A stretch of DNA of 64,000 nt from Hyphomicrobiales bacterium (GCA_021730985.1 JAKFYI010000011.1:59076-123075); one strand, 5' to 3'. Positions 9,841-19,367 are shown, counted from the first letter of the stretch. A program made the numbers and translations. Notes: generated by a model not told the origin, from the sequence alone.

Positions 9841-10644
9841 TCACCCGGCGGTATAACCGCCATCCGCATAGAGAATGTGCCCCGTGTAGAAATCCGACGC
9901 CGCCGACGCCAGGAACAGCAGCGGCCCGGCAAGATCGGACGGCTCGCCGAGCCGGCCCTTCGGCACGCGCGTGAGGAATCCGGCCCGCACGGTCTTGCCG
10001 CGCTCGTCGTCGGCGAACATCCATTCGGTGAGGGGCGAGCGGAACACGGTCGGGCCCAATGCATTCACCGTGATGCCGCTGCCGCCGAGCTCGCAGCCGA
10101 GCGCCTTGGTGATGCCGTCCACCGCCGACTTCGAGGCGCAATAGGCGGTGTAGCCCGCCGGATGGCCGAGCAGGCCGCGCGCCGACGACATCAGCACGAT
10201 CTTGCCGCCCTTGCCCTGCTTGACCATCTGGCGCGATGCGGAGCGCGCCATCAGCCACGACTGCGTGACGTTGGCGTCCATCACGTCGAGGAAATCCTCG
10301 GGCTTCTGGTCGGCGATCTTCGCCACCTTGTTCTGTCCGGACGCCACCACCAGGATATCGACGCCGCCGAATTGATCGACCGCGGCCTTCACCAGCGCGT
10401 CGCAGTTGGCCTCGGAACTAGGCCGCTTGGCGACGATCTCGGTCTTGCCGGAGAAGCCCGCGCATTCGGCGGCGAGCTTCTTGAGATTTTCGGCGTTGCT
10501 CGCCGCGAGCACGACATTGGCGCCGGCGGCGGCCAAGGTCTTGGCGGCGATGGCGCCGAACGCACCCGTGGCGCCGGTGACGATCGCGGTCTTGCCCTTG
10601 ACGCTGAACAGCGAGAGCGGGTCTTTCAGGAAGGCTTCGGACAT
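9841..10644 (-). CDS. SDR family oxidoreductase
   Basis: KTAIVTGATGAFGAIAAKTL...YTAYCASKSAVDG (YxxxK). Confidence 0.9.
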   Translation of the reverse strand: MSEAFLKDPLSLFSVKGKTAIVTGATGAFGAIAAKTLAAAGANVVLAASNAENLKKLAAECAGFSGKTEIVAKRPSSEANCDALVKAAVDQFGGVDILVVASGQNKVAKIADQKPEDFLDVMDANVTQSWLMARSASRQMVKQGKGGKIVLMSSARGLLGHPAGYTAYCASKSAVDGITKALGCELGGSGITVNALGPTVFRSPLTEWMFADDERGKTVRAGFLTRVPKGRLGEPSDLAGPLLFLASAASDFYTGHILYADGGYTAG

Positions 10645-10659
10645 CTGGATTTACCTCCG

Positions 10660-10743
10660 CTGTCATGCCCGCGAAAGCGGGCATCCAGTACACATCGACG
10701 TCTGTGGTTACTGGATCGTCCGCTTTCGCGGACGATGACACCT
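10660..10743. repeat. REP/BIME-like element, class I
   Basis: TGTCATGCCCGCGAAAGCGGGCATCCAGTA...TTACTGGATCGTCCGCTTTCGCGGACGATGACA. Confidence 0.85.
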
Positions 10744-10769
10744 GTGTTTGTGGTTGCGAGTAGCCAAAC

Positions 10770-11114
10770 TCACTTCGCCGGCGGCATCGTGACCGCCACA
10801 GCGATCGTGCAAACCTCGTTGCTGCGGTTGACGATCTCGCGGCTTTCGTTCGGGCCGATGTAGCAGGTGTCGCCCTGCTTGATCACCGTTTCCTTGCCGC
10901 CGACGATCACCGTCAACTCGCCCGCCAGCACATGGTAGATCTTCTCCGGCGGAGAGGCATCGGGCCCCGCGCCGCCGCCCGGCAGGAAGTGCGAGACGCC
11001 GAAGATCAGCGCCTGCGAGCCGCCCATCTCGGCCCCGAACACGCGCAGCGACTTGTATTCGCGATGGTTCGGCGCCTCGTAGGACTTCGCCTCGGAAAGC
11101 TTGCGGACGATCAT
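10770..11114 (-). CDS. cupin domain-containing protein
   Basis: EKIYHVLAGELTVIVGGKETVIKQGDTCYIGPNESREIVN; start codon overlaps stop of upstream cyclase gene. Confidence 0.82.
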   Translation of the reverse strand: MIVRKLSEAKSYEAPNHREYKSLRVFGAEMGGSQALIFGVSHFLPGGGAGPDASPPEKIYHVLAGELTVIVGGKETVIKQGDTCYIGPNESREIVNRSNEVCTIAVAVTMPPAK

Positions 11115-11956
11115 TTGAACTTCTCCCCTTTTTCGATCCGGTAGGCGCCCTTCGGGTCGTGGATGGCGACCAGGCGAATGATGCAGCCGTCGCCGCGATC
11201 CCAGTTCCACGGAAAGAACGCGAAGGTCGAGCGCATCCCGGTGACCTTGTCGAGATCGCCGCCGATGTTCTCGATGCCGAGGATGCCGTTCTTGAACAGG
11301 ATGCGGTGAACCGGCTCCCACTCCGGGAAATCGTCCTTCCAGTCGCGGCCCTTCGACCACTTCTTGTACTCGTCGGCGAGGTGCGGATGCAGCGGGCCGT
11401 TGCGCTGCGGGCCGATGGCGGTGGCGAGCGGGTGGTCGTTGGCCTGGGTGTCGTGCCCGACAACCTTGACCTTCTTCTCGACGAACCATTCGCCGGCCGA
11501 CTTCACGAAGCCGGGCGCGTAGCAGAAGTAATCTTCGCTGTCCTCGTACTTGTGATGCCAGCCGGTGTTGACGATCACCACGTCGCGCGGCCGCACCAGC
11601 TTGCCGGCCGCCTTCTCCAGGTCGTCATAGGTGATCGGCTCCCACTTCTTCTTCGGGATCGACACCACGATGCCGGAGCCGAAGAAGTGCGGCAGCGGCA
11701 CTTCGTCGATGAACGGCGTTCCCTGGATGACGTGGGCCGGCGCGTCGATGTGCGTGGTGTTGTGCATCGAGGTGGTGATGCGCTGCGACAGCACGCCCGA
11801 CTTCGCCATGTAGTGGATGCGCTCGATCTTGACGTCTTCGAAGTACGGCCAGTTCGGCGACTGATAGCCGAACCGGTGGGACAGGTTGTAGAACTGCAAT
11901 CCCATTTCGTTGTTGAGGTTTTCCTCGAACGTCACGCCGCGGATTTTCTTCGTCAA
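11111..11956 (-). CDS. cyclase family protein (kynurenine formamidase-like)
   Basis: ...MHNTTHIDAPAHVIQG... metal-binding motif; TTG start preceded by GGGAGG. Confidence 0.82.
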   Translation of the reverse strand: MTKKIRGVTFEENLNNEMGLQFYNLSHRFGYQSPNWPYFEDVKIERIHYMAKSGVLSQRITTSMHNTTHIDAPAHVIQGTPFIDEVPLPHFFGSGIVVSIPKKKWEPITYDDLEKAAGKLVRPRDVVIVNTGWHHKYEDSEDYFCYAPGFVKSAGEWFVEKKVKVVGHDTQANDHPLATAIGPQRNGPLHPHLADEYKKWSKGRDWKDDFPEWEPVHRILFKNGILGIENIGGDLDKVTGMRSTFAFFPWNWDRGDGCIIRLVAIHDPKGAYRIEKGEKFK

Positions 11957-12025
11957 TGCATCCTCCCGTGTTGGCGCGCTGCGCCTCATTGCTTCAAGCT
12001 TCCGGCGCCGACGCGCCGGCACGAA

Positions 12026-12070
12026 TTCACGCCGCCAGTACTCACGCCGCCAATTCTCACGCCGCCATGT
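12026..12070. repeat. 15-bp tandem repeat, 3 units, spanning the IclR stop codon
   Basis: TTCACGCCGCCAGTA CTCACGCCGCCAATT CTCACGCCGCCATGT. Confidence 0.9.
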
Positions 12071-12821
12071 CGTTCCAGTGCTCCTGCATGGCGCGCTTGG
12101 TCGCCAGCAGGCGCTTGGCAATGGCCGGATGCAGGTCGTTGAACCGCTGGCTCGGCACCGGCACCGAGATCGCAACCGGATTGCCGAGCGGATCGAACAG
12201 CGCGACCCCGACCGCGCAGATGCCGAGCGTGTGCTCCTCGCGATCGTAGGCGATGCCGGTCTTCCGCACGGCGCGAAGATCCGCCAGCAGCGTGCTGAGC
12301 CGCGTCAATGTCTTTGGCGTGCGCGGCGCGTAGCTCTTGCCGATCAGCCGCTCGATCGCGCTTTCGTCGAGCTGCGCCAGATAGGCCTTGCCGTTGGCCG
12401 TGCAGTGGAGCGGAAATGTCTCGCCGACCGCCGATACGGTTCGCAGCCGCTGCGAGCCGGTGACCTGGTCGATGAACACCAGATGATCGTGCCGCACCGA
12501 CGCGAGATCGACGGTCTCGCGCAGTTCATGCGACAGCTTGACGATGAACGGCCGAGCCTTGGCGGCGAAATCGCTCCGCACCGAAGCGGCGAGCCGCAGG
12601 ATCGCAGGGCCCAGGCGCACGCGCCCGGTGGGGGACGCCGCGATCACCAGCTTCTCGGATTCCAACGAGGCGACGATCCGCTGCACCGTCGAGCGGGCGA
12701 GATCGACGCGCTTGGCGATGTCGCCGAGGCTGAGGCCCGCATCCTCGCCTTCCAGCGCGCGCAGGATTTGCGCGGCGCGGGCGATCACCTGGACCTGACT
12801 TTTCTCGCCGGACGAACTCAT
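12057..12821 (-). CDS. IclR family transcriptional regulator
   Basis: HTH ...ILRALEGEDAGLSLGDIAKRVDLARSTVQRIVASLESEKLV and IclR effector domain. Confidence 0.9.
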   Translation of the reverse strand: MSSSGEKSQVQVIARAAQILRALEGEDAGLSLGDIAKRVDLARSTVQRIVASLESEKLVIAASPTGRVRLGPAILRLAASVRSDFAAKARPFIVKLSHELRETVDLASVRHDHLVFIDQVTGSQRLRTVSAVGETFPLHCTANGKAYLAQLDESAIERLIGKSYAPRTPKTLTRLSTLLADLRAVRKTGIAYDREEHTLGICAVGVALFDPLGNPVAISVPVPSQRFNDLHPAIAKRLLATKRAMQEHWNDMAA

Positions 12822-12868
12822 CGCAAACCCGACTGACGCAACACGGGCGACGGTGTGTCGCTTGCATG

Positions 12869-12900
12869 CCGGTACAGCTTAGCCCAATATCCGATACAGC
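12869..12900. promoter_or_regulatory. candidate regulator-binding direct repeats in the IclR/amidohydrolase divergent intergenic region
   Basis: CCGGTACAGC (12869-12878) and CCGATACAGC (12891-12900), 22-bp periodicity. Confidence 0.4.
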
Positions 12901-12945
12901 AAAAAGCGGAAAAGATGGTGCGCCGCACACGCGAGGGAGGAGAAC

Positions 12946-13908
12946 GTGGTCAAGAAAATCGCGCTTGAAGAGCACTTTCTCTGTCCCGGTTTTATCGAAT
13001 ACTGGAATCCCACCGTGGCCGAAATGCCGGCCGCCAAGCGCGAACGGCTGCTCAGCCTCAACACCGACTTCGGCGAGGTGCGTCTCGCCAGCATGGACAA
13101 GGCCGGGATCGAGCGCGCGGTGCTGGCGCTGGCCGGACCCGGCGTGCAGGCGGAGCGCGACACCGCGACCGCCATCCGCACGGCGAAAGCCGGCAACGAT
13201 TTCCTCGCCAAGGAAATCCAGAGGCGGCCCGACCGTTATTCCGGCTTCGCCCATCTCGCGATGCAGGACGCCAGGGCCGCCGCAGATGAGTTGGAGCGCT
13301 GCGTCAAAGACCTGAAGTTCTGCGGCGCCATGATCAACGGCCACACGCTCGGGCAGTATCTCGATCACCCTTCGCTTTATCCATTCTGGGAGCGGGCCGA
13401 GGCGCTGGGCACGCTGATCTATATTCACCCGACCGATCCGGTCTCGGTCGCGCCGGTGCTACAGGGTCATCCGGGATTGCGGCGCGCGACCTGGGAATGG
13501 ACCTTCGAGACCGGTTCGCACGCGCTGCGCCTGATCTTTGGCGGGGTGTTCGACCGGTTTCCCAAGGCGCGGCTTGGGCTCGGCCACATGGGCGAGACCT
13601 TGCCGTTCCTGCTGTGGCGCTTCGACAGCCGCACCGGCCCGGATTTCTACAATGTCGGCCTCAAGAACCCGGTGTCGCACTACATCAAGACCAACATCGA
13701 GATTACCACCTCGGGCATGTGCTCGGCGGAACCGCTCAACTGCGCGATCGCAGCTCTCGGCCACGAGCGCATCATGTTCTCCGCCGACTATCCGTTCGAG
13801 AGGGCGGAGGAAGCCGGCCACTGGCTGGACAGCGAGAAGCTCGATGAAAAGGTCCGGGCCGATATTGCGTATAACAACGCGGTGAGGCTGCTGGGGTTGG
13901 GGAAGTAG
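12946..13908 (+). CDS. amidohydrolase family protein (decarboxylase-like)
   Basis: MVKKIALEEHF...GHMGETLPFLLWRFDSR...FSADYPFE; GTG start with GGGAGGAG RBS. Confidence 0.88.
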   Translation: MVKKIALEEHFLCPGFIEYWNPTVAEMPAAKRERLLSLNTDFGEVRLASMDKAGIERAVLALAGPGVQAERDTATAIRTAKAGNDFLAKEIQRRPDRYSGFAHLAMQDARAAADELERCVKDLKFCGAMINGHTLGQYLDHPSLYPFWERAEALGTLIYIHPTDPVSVAPVLQGHPGLRRATWEWTFETGSHALRLIFGGVFDRFPKARLGLGHMGETLPFLLWRFDSRTGPDFYNVGLKNPVSHYIKTNIEITTSGMCSAEPLNCAIAALGHERIMFSADYPFERAEEAGHWLDSEKLDEKVRADIAYNNAVRLLGLGK

Positions 13909-13928
13909 GCTCGTGCGCGCCTATCGCC

Positions 13929-14876
13929 CTACTTCTTCATCCCGGCTTCCTGCGCCACCGGGGCCCAGCGTTTGATCTCGGAATCGAAATACGCCGTGAG
14001 CTGCTCCGGCGTGAACTCCTTGGGATCGAACGCGTCCTGCGCCAGCCGCTTCTGCAATTCCGGCAATTTGAGAATGCGGATCGTCTCGGCGTTGAGCCGC
14101 CGCACCGCCGCGTCGGGCGTGCCCTTCGGCGCCGCGAACGAGAACCATGTGCTGGCGACGAGATCGTAGCCCAACTCCTTGAACGTCGGCACGTCCGGCG
14201 CCTCGGGCCGCCGCGCCTCGGTGGTCACCGCGATGGCGCGCAGCGTGCCGCCCTGGATCTGTCCCAGCGCAGCCCCCCAGGTGAACGACCCCATCGGCAC
14301 GCGGCCGGCGATGATGTCGGCGAACGCCGCGGTGTTGTACGGGATGTGGTTGAGCTTGAGGCCTTCGCGCTTGGCGACATATTCCACCACCAGATGCCCG
14401 AGCGTGCCGACCCCGGACGAGGCGTAGCCCGAGAGCTTGTCGGCCTTCGCCGCCGCGACGACGTCCTTCACGGTGCGAAGATCGTTCTTCGGATCGGCCA
14501 CCCAGACCATCGCCGGCCCGCCGATGTAGGCGATGTGGACGAAATCCTTCATCGTGTCGAAGCCGGGATTGGCGGCAAGCGACGGCGAGATGATCTGCGG
14601 CGCCAGTCCGCCGACGAGGATCGTGTAGCCGTCGGGTTCGGCGCGCGCGACCTGCTGCGCCGCGATCATGCCGCCGCTGCCGCCGCGGTTCTCGATCACC
14701 ACGGGCTGCTTGAGCGCCGGCGACAGATGCTCTGCGATGATGCGCGCCCAAACGTCGGCCGCGCCTCCCGGCGCGAACGGCACCACGATGCGGATGGGTT
14801 TGGAGGGCCACTCTTGGGCGGATGCGGGGAGAGTTGAGAAGGCGATGAGCGACAATGCCGATATCAGTCGCCGCAT
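13929..14876 (-). CDS. tripartite tricarboxylate transporter substrate-binding protein (Bug/TctC)
   Basis: Signal peptide; WPSKPIRIVVPFAPGGAADVWARI...VIENRGGSGGMIAAQQVARAEPDGYT. Confidence 0.92.
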   Translation of the reverse strand: MRRLISALSLIAFSTLPASAQEWPSKPIRIVVPFAPGGAADVWARIIAEHLSPALKQPVVIENRGGSGGMIAAQQVARAEPDGYTILVGGLAPQIISPSLAANPGFDTMKDFVHIAYIGGPAMVWVADPKNDLRTVKDVVAAAKADKLSGYASSGVGTLGHLVVEYVAKREGLKLNHIPYNTAAFADIIAGRVPMGSFTWGAALGQIQGGTLRAIAVTTEARRPEAPDVPTFKELGYDLVASTWFSFAAPKGTPDAAVRRLNAETIRILKLPELQKRLAQDAFDPKEFTPEQLTAYFDSEIKRWAPVAQEAGMKK

Positions 14877-14928
14877 GAAGTTCTCCTCGTTTCTCGCTCG
14901 TGCGCAAGAGCGCGCGCATTAAACACGG

Positions 14929-15013
14929 CTGTCATCGCCCGCGAAAGCGGGCGATCCAGTAACCACCGAAAGAGCTGCGTATACTGGATGCCCGCTTTCG
15001 CGGGCATGACAGC
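14929..15013. repeat. REP/BIME-like element, class I
   Basis: CTGTCATCGCCCGCGAAAGCGGGCGATCCAGTAACCACC...TACTGGATGCCCGCTTTCGCGGGCATGACAG. Confidence 0.88.
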
Positions 15014-15047
15014 CGAATATGATTGCTCAGTTTGTTATGCGCCGCAC

Positions 15048-15428
15048 CTACTTCTCCGCGAAGTAATGCGTCTCCAGCAAATAACACCCGGTCTTCGACG
15101 TAAACGGCCCGTGATAGACGCCGGGCGGGCGCACGCAATAGGTCGGGCCCTTGAACTGCTCGCCGCCCTGCCCCTTGTCGTCCGAGCCGCAGACCAGATC
15201 GCCCGACACCAGGAACACCTCTTCCCAGTATTCGTGCACGAACGGTACGGTGGAATACGAGCCGGGATCGATGCGCAGGATGCGGGTGCGGTTGCCGGCC
15301 TTGTTCTTCTCGTCGAGCGAGCCGGCCAGGATGCGCTCGCGGAAGCCGGGCGGATAGCCGGGCACGTTGTGGAAGCCCTCATCGAGATTGAGGGTGGTGA
15401 ATTCCATGTGGCCTTTGTTGAAACCCAT
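15048..15428 (-). CDS. cupin domain-containing protein
   Basis: STVPFVHEYWEEVFLVSGDLVCG...RPPGVYHGPF; start MGFNKGH after GAAGGAG RBS. Confidence 0.78.
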   Translation of the reverse strand: MGFNKGHMEFTTLNLDEGFHNVPGYPPGFRERILAGSLDEKNKAGNRTRILRIDPGSYSTVPFVHEYWEEVFLVSGDLVCGSDDKGQGGEQFKGPTYCVRPPGVYHGPFTSKTGCYLLETHYFAEK

Positions 15429-15480
15429 TGTCGGCTCCTTCTTCACTTCGCCACGCCGAGACGGAGCGATTTCATTCTGC

Positions 15481-15596
15481 TGTGATCATCCGCGAAAGCG
15501 GATGATCCAGTAACCGCAATCAACTGAATATGGCACAATCTCGCTCCGCAGAAACTGTGTCGGTTACTGGATGCCCGCTTTCGTGGGCATGACAAT
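15481..15596. repeat. REP/BIME-like element, class I
   Basis: GATCATCCGCGAAAGCGGATGATCCAGTAACC...GGTTACTGGATGCCCGCTTTCGTGGGCATGACA. Confidence 0.85.
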
Positions 15597-15603
15597 CGGA
15601 GTT

Positions 15604-16563
15604 TCATTCAATCACCTCGTCGGCGCGGGTGAGCAGCGTTGGCGGGACGGTCAGTCCAATCTGCTGCGCCGTTTTGAGGTTGACGATCAGCTCAAACTTG
15701 GTGGGAAAGCTGACCGGCAGATCGGCCGGCTTCGCACCCTTGAGAATCTTATCAACGTAGGCTGCGGTCTCGCGGAAGTACGCGCCTGCGGCGTACGCCA
15801 TCAGGCCGCCGGAACGAGGCACCCCGGCATTGGCCGAAAGCGAGGGCAGCCGGTGCCTCAGCGCGAGGTCGATACCGTCCTTGCGCACAAGACTGCCCTG
15901 GATAATGACGGCTTCTGCGCGCTTGTCGGTCATGCTTGCGAACGCGGCCTCCAGCGGCGCAGCCGGCCTCACCATGACTGGATCCATCTCCAGACCGATG
16001 CTCCGCGCCACGCGCTCGTTTTCCGCGAGGTACGGCTTGGTGAAGGGATCGGACTCGTTGGCGAGCACCGCAAAGCGCCGCGCCGCTGGAAGCAACTCGC
16101 GGATCAGCTCCACAAGCTTGCCGGCTACTTCAACTGAGCCCACGGTCGTCCCGGTGACATTGCCGCCCGGCCGGGCGAGGCTCGCGACCAGGCCCGTGCC
16201 GACCGGATCGCCCACACCGGCCATCACGATGGGAATCTCGCCGGTGGCCTGCTTTGCTGCGGTGGCAGCCGGCGTCTGAAAGGCAACGATGGCATCGACC
16301 TTGAACCGAACAAGTTCGGCGGCCAGTTCGGGCAGGCGGGCCGCCACGCCACCGGCGCTGCGTACTTCCAGCCTGATGTTGCGATCCTCGCTGTAGCCAA
16401 CCGCCTGCAGGGCTTCCCGCAGACCTTTGACAAACGGCTCGATAGGCGGATTTCCGAGCCCGAGAACGCCAACCGTCGGCTGCTTCGCCGTTTGCGCGCT
16501 CGCCGCAACAGGCAGCGCTGCAGCCGCTCCACCGGCGAACGCCAAAAATTCACGGCGTCTCAT
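15604..16563 (-). CDS. ABC transporter substrate-binding protein (pfam04392-like)
   Basis: MRRREFLAFAGGAAAALPVAASAQ...VDAIVAFQTPAATAAKQATGEIPIVMAGVGDPVGTGLVASLARPGGNVTG. Confidence 0.88.
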   Translation of the reverse strand: MRRREFLAFAGGAAAALPVAASAQTAKQPTVGVLGLGNPPIEPFVKGLREALQAVGYSEDRNIRLEVRSAGGVAARLPELAAELVRFKVDAIVAFQTPAATAAKQATGEIPIVMAGVGDPVGTGLVASLARPGGNVTGTTVGSVEVAGKLVELIRELLPAARRFAVLANESDPFTKPYLAENERVARSIGLEMDPVMVRPAAPLEAAFASMTDKRAEAVIIQGSLVRKDGIDLALRHRLPSLSANAGVPRSGGLMAYAAGAYFRETAAYVDKILKGAKPADLPVSFPTKFELIVNLKTAQQIGLTVPPTLLTRADEVIE

Positions 16564-16576
16564 TGCTGGTTCCTTA

Positions 16577-17623
16577 TCAGAGCGGGGGCTTCACACCCAG
16601 CTTCTCAGCGGTCTTGCCGATACGCTGCCACGTTCCGCGTGGAACAGGAATGCCGGATTTCTCGCGCTCGGCGCGGATCGCGTCGCCGCGCTCGCCGGGC
16701 AGCATGATCCTGTCAACGCCGTCGGCGCGCGGCAGGCCCACGATGGCGCGGCCGAGCCGCTCGGCCTCGCGCTCGAAATCGGCCTTGTCGCCGAACGCAT
16801 CGAGATTGATCGCGACCAGCGAGCCGTTCAGGAACGGGTTGTTCTCGATCGAACCATCCTCCAGGTCCGGAGCGATGCGCGGATTGGACAGCAGCAGGCT
16901 GGACAGGCATTCGATCATGAACGACAGCCCCGCACCCTTGGCGCCGCCGAGCGGCAGCACCGTCTCGACCGCCTTCGGGTCGGTGGTGTCGTGGCCGTCC
17001 TTGTCGAGGCCCCAGCCGAGCGGGATTTTCTCGCCGCGATCCGCCGCCCCCATGATCTTGCCGTTGGCGACGACGCCGGTCGAGAAATCGATCAGGTAGG
17101 GACGCCCGTTGGCGCGCGGCACTGCGAACGCGATCGGGTTTGACGAAACCGCGCCGACCCGCGTGCCGGGATACGCCATCATCGGGCCCGACGCGCTCAT
17201 GGCGATGCCGCCGAAGCCTTGCTCCGCCGCCTGCACCGCGAAATAGCCGATCGCGCCGGTGTGCGTGGTATTGCGGGCCGCGCACCAGCCGATGCCGGCC
17301 GTGCGCGCGCAATCGATTGCCTCGTTCATCGCCCGCGTCATGCCGACCGCCGCCGGCGCGCGGTCGGTCTCCAGCACCACCGCTGCGCCCATCTTGCGCT
17401 CGACGCGGATGTTCGGCGCCGGATTGATCGACTTGGAATTGATCAGGTCGATATAGCGCGGGATGCGGATGATGCCATGTGAATCGGTGCCGCGCAGGTT
17501 GGCCCAGACCAGCATCTTGGCCCATTCGCCGGCGTGCTCGGGCGTAAGCCCCGCAGCGACGAAGATCGCGGTGGTGAAGGAATGCAGGTCTGCGGGAGAG
17601 ATGCGGAGGGAGTCGGAGGTCAT
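16577..17623 (-). CDS. Ldh family oxidoreductase (malate/L-lactate dehydrogenase-like)
   Basis: ...LRGTDSHGIIRIPRYIDLI...NTTHTGAIGYFA...; start MTSDSLRIS. Confidence 0.88.
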   Translation of the reverse strand: MTSDSLRISPADLHSFTTAIFVAAGLTPEHAGEWAKMLVWANLRGTDSHGIIRIPRYIDLINSKSINPAPNIRVERKMGAAVVLETDRAPAAVGMTRAMNEAIDCARTAGIGWCAARNTTHTGAIGYFAVQAAEQGFGGIAMSASGPMMAYPGTRVGAVSSNPIAFAVPRANGRPYLIDFSTGVVANGKIMGAADRGEKIPLGWGLDKDGHDTTDPKAVETVLPLGGAKGAGLSFMIECLSSLLLSNPRIAPDLEDGSIENNPFLNGSLVAINLDAFGDKADFEREAERLGRAIVGLPRADGVDRIMLPGERGDAIRAEREKSGIPVPRGTWQRIGKTAEKLGVKPPL

Positions 17624-17647
17624 TGCGGGCTTATACGAGGTCTCTCC

Positions 17648-17771
17648 TCTCGTGTCCCGGGCGACCCCGGCCTTGCCGAGGGAGACCGGGACCCCGGTTA
17701 CGTTCTTCCTTTGCGGCAAAGGAACCGGGGTCCCGGCTCGCGTTCGCTGCGCTCACTTGGCCGGGACACGC
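17648..17771. repeat. REP-like element, class II
   Basis: TCTCGTGTCCCGGGCGACCCCGGCC...GGGACCCCGGTT...AACCGGGGTCCCGGCTCGCG...GGCCGGGACACG. Confidence 0.85.
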
Positions 17772-17796
17772 GTTGAACGAGCCTCCAAGCAACTCA

Positions 17797-18681
17797 CTAC
17801 TTCTGTGCCGCCGCCTTCTTGTACCAATCGAGGATCTGCACGCCGTTCCAGTGCAGCACGCCGTCGAACCGGTTCACGTAGTCGTAGATCGCCTCAAGAT
17901 ACTTGATCCGGTGCGGCTGGCCGCTGATGTAGGGATGGATCGCAACCGCCATGATCTTGGCGCGGTCCTTTCCTTCGGCGTAGAGCCGGTCGAACTGGTC
18001 GATCGCGCGCTTGAGCAGATAGTCGCTCTCGTGGTGCTGCACGATCATCATCGGGATGTCGTTGAGCTCCACGGTGTAGGGGATCGTCACCAGCGGGCCG
18101 TTGTCGGTCTTGATCGTGGTCGGCTCGTCGTCATAGACCCAGTCGCCGATGTACTGCACGCCGGCCTTCGCCAGGTTTTCCGGTGTCTCCAGCGTCTGCG
18201 TCAGGCCGGGCCCGAGCCAGCCGACCGGCCGCGTGCCGGTGAACTTCTCGATCACGTTCATCGAGCGCTCGATCATCGCAAGCTGGTCGGTCTCCTTGTG
18301 GATCGGCTGCTGGTCGTAGGCATGGCCCATGAACTCCCAGCCGTCCTTCTTGGCCTGCTCGGCGACGCGCGGGTAGTCCTCGCAGATGCGCGCGTTGGCG
18401 GCGAGCGTCGGCTTGATGCCGAGCCGCGCGAACAACTCGTAGAAGCGCCAGGCGCCGACCCGCATGCCGTACTCGTGCCAGCTCCAGTTCGGCACGTCCG
18501 GCAGGAGAACCTGCCCGGTCGGCGCCGGTATCACCTGCCGCGCCATCGGCCGGCCGATGTCCCAGACCTCGTAGTTGACGATGGTCCAGAACACGATGCG
18601 CGCGTTGTTCGGCAGCTTCAGCGGCGGACGATCGACGATCGCGGAATATTCGATGCGCTGACTGGGAATCATGGGAGCCAC
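17797..18681 (-). CDS. NodB-fold/polysaccharide deacetylase family protein (PuuE-like)
   Basis: RPPLKLPNNARIVFWTIVNYEVWDIGRPMAR...GWEFMGHAYDQQPIH...GWLGPGLTQT; paralog of 36113..37003. Confidence 0.82.
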   Translation of the reverse strand: MAPMIPSQRIEYSAIVDRPPLKLPNNARIVFWTIVNYEVWDIGRPMARQVIPAPTGQVLLPDVPNWSWHEYGMRVGAWRFYELFARLGIKPTLAANARICEDYPRVAEQAKKDGWEFMGHAYDQQPIHKETDQLAMIERSMNVIEKFTGTRPVGWLGPGLTQTLETPENLAKAGVQYIGDWVYDDEPTTIKTDNGPLVTIPYTVELNDIPMMIVQHHESDYLLKRAIDQFDRLYAEGKDRAKIMAVAIHPYISGQPHRIKYLEAIYDYVNRFDGVLHWNGVQILDWYKKAAAQK

Positions 18682-18744
18682 GGCATAATCCTCGCTCGAT
18701 TCAAGTTGCGCGCAGGGTCGCTTATTCCGCCGCGCGCTTCAACC

Positions 18745-19356
18745 TCATCGCACGCGCGTCAAAGCGAGCCAGGCGCCACCACCGATCAGGCAAAGCCCGC
18801 CGAGGCGTGAAACCAGCCGCACGCGATGGCGCGACATCATCGTGCGCGCGCGTCCCGCCAACACCGCATAGGCGCCATCGGAAATCGCCGCGGTTGCCAT
18901 CGCGGTCAGGCCGAGCAGCACGACCTGCCAGACATAGTCGGTGGCTGGATCGACGAATTGCGGGATGAACGCGCCGAACCACAGCAGCGCCTTCGGATTG
19001 CCCATCAGCACCAGGAAGCCCTGCATGACAAACCCGCCGCGCGGAGGCGGTGCGCTCGCCGCGTCGAGCGAGCCGGACGAGCGCAACAGCTTCCAGCCGA
19101 GCCAGACCAGATAGGCCGCGCCGGCAAAGCGCAGCCAGTCGAACCACACGCCCATGGTGGCGATGATCGAGGACAGACCGACGATCAGCACCAGCATCAT
19201 CAGGCCGAGGCCGATCTGCGTGCCGACGACGTTGAGCAGGCCCGCGCGTGTGCCGTGCGCCAGGCTGTTGGCCGCGATCAGCGTCACCGTAGGTCCGGGG
19301 ATGATGGTGATGACAAAGCAGGCCAGCACATAGGTGAGATAAAGTTCGACCGACAT
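18745..19356 (-). CDS. LysE family translocator
   Basis: ITIIPGPTVTLIAANSLAHGTRAGLLNVVGTQIGLG...GAAYLVWLGWKLL...MGNPKALLWFGAFIPQFV. Confidence 0.9.
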   Translation of the reverse strand: MSVELYLTYVLACFVITIIPGPTVTLIAANSLAHGTRAGLLNVVGTQIGLGLMMLVLIVGLSSIIATMGVWFDWLRFAGAAYLVWLGWKLLRSSGSLDAASAPPPRGGFVMQGFLVLMGNPKALLWFGAFIPQFVDPATDYVWQVVLLGLTAMATAAISDGAYAVLAGRARTMMSRHRVRLVSRLGGLCLIGGGAWLALTRVR

Positions 19357-19367
19357 CGTTCACCCCT

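Noticed and set aside
9520-10863. 447-aa plus-strand ORF spanning several genes and two repeats
   Set aside because: Shadow frame crossing a class II repeat and an SDR gene; runs through intergenic palindromes.
12026-12070. WRREN-WRREY-WRREF tandem peptide in ORF 11111..12175 as a real protein repeat
   Set aside because: This frame lies upstream of the likely TTG start of the cyclase gene and overlaps the IclR 3' end; the peptide repeat is a by-product of the DNA tandem repeat.
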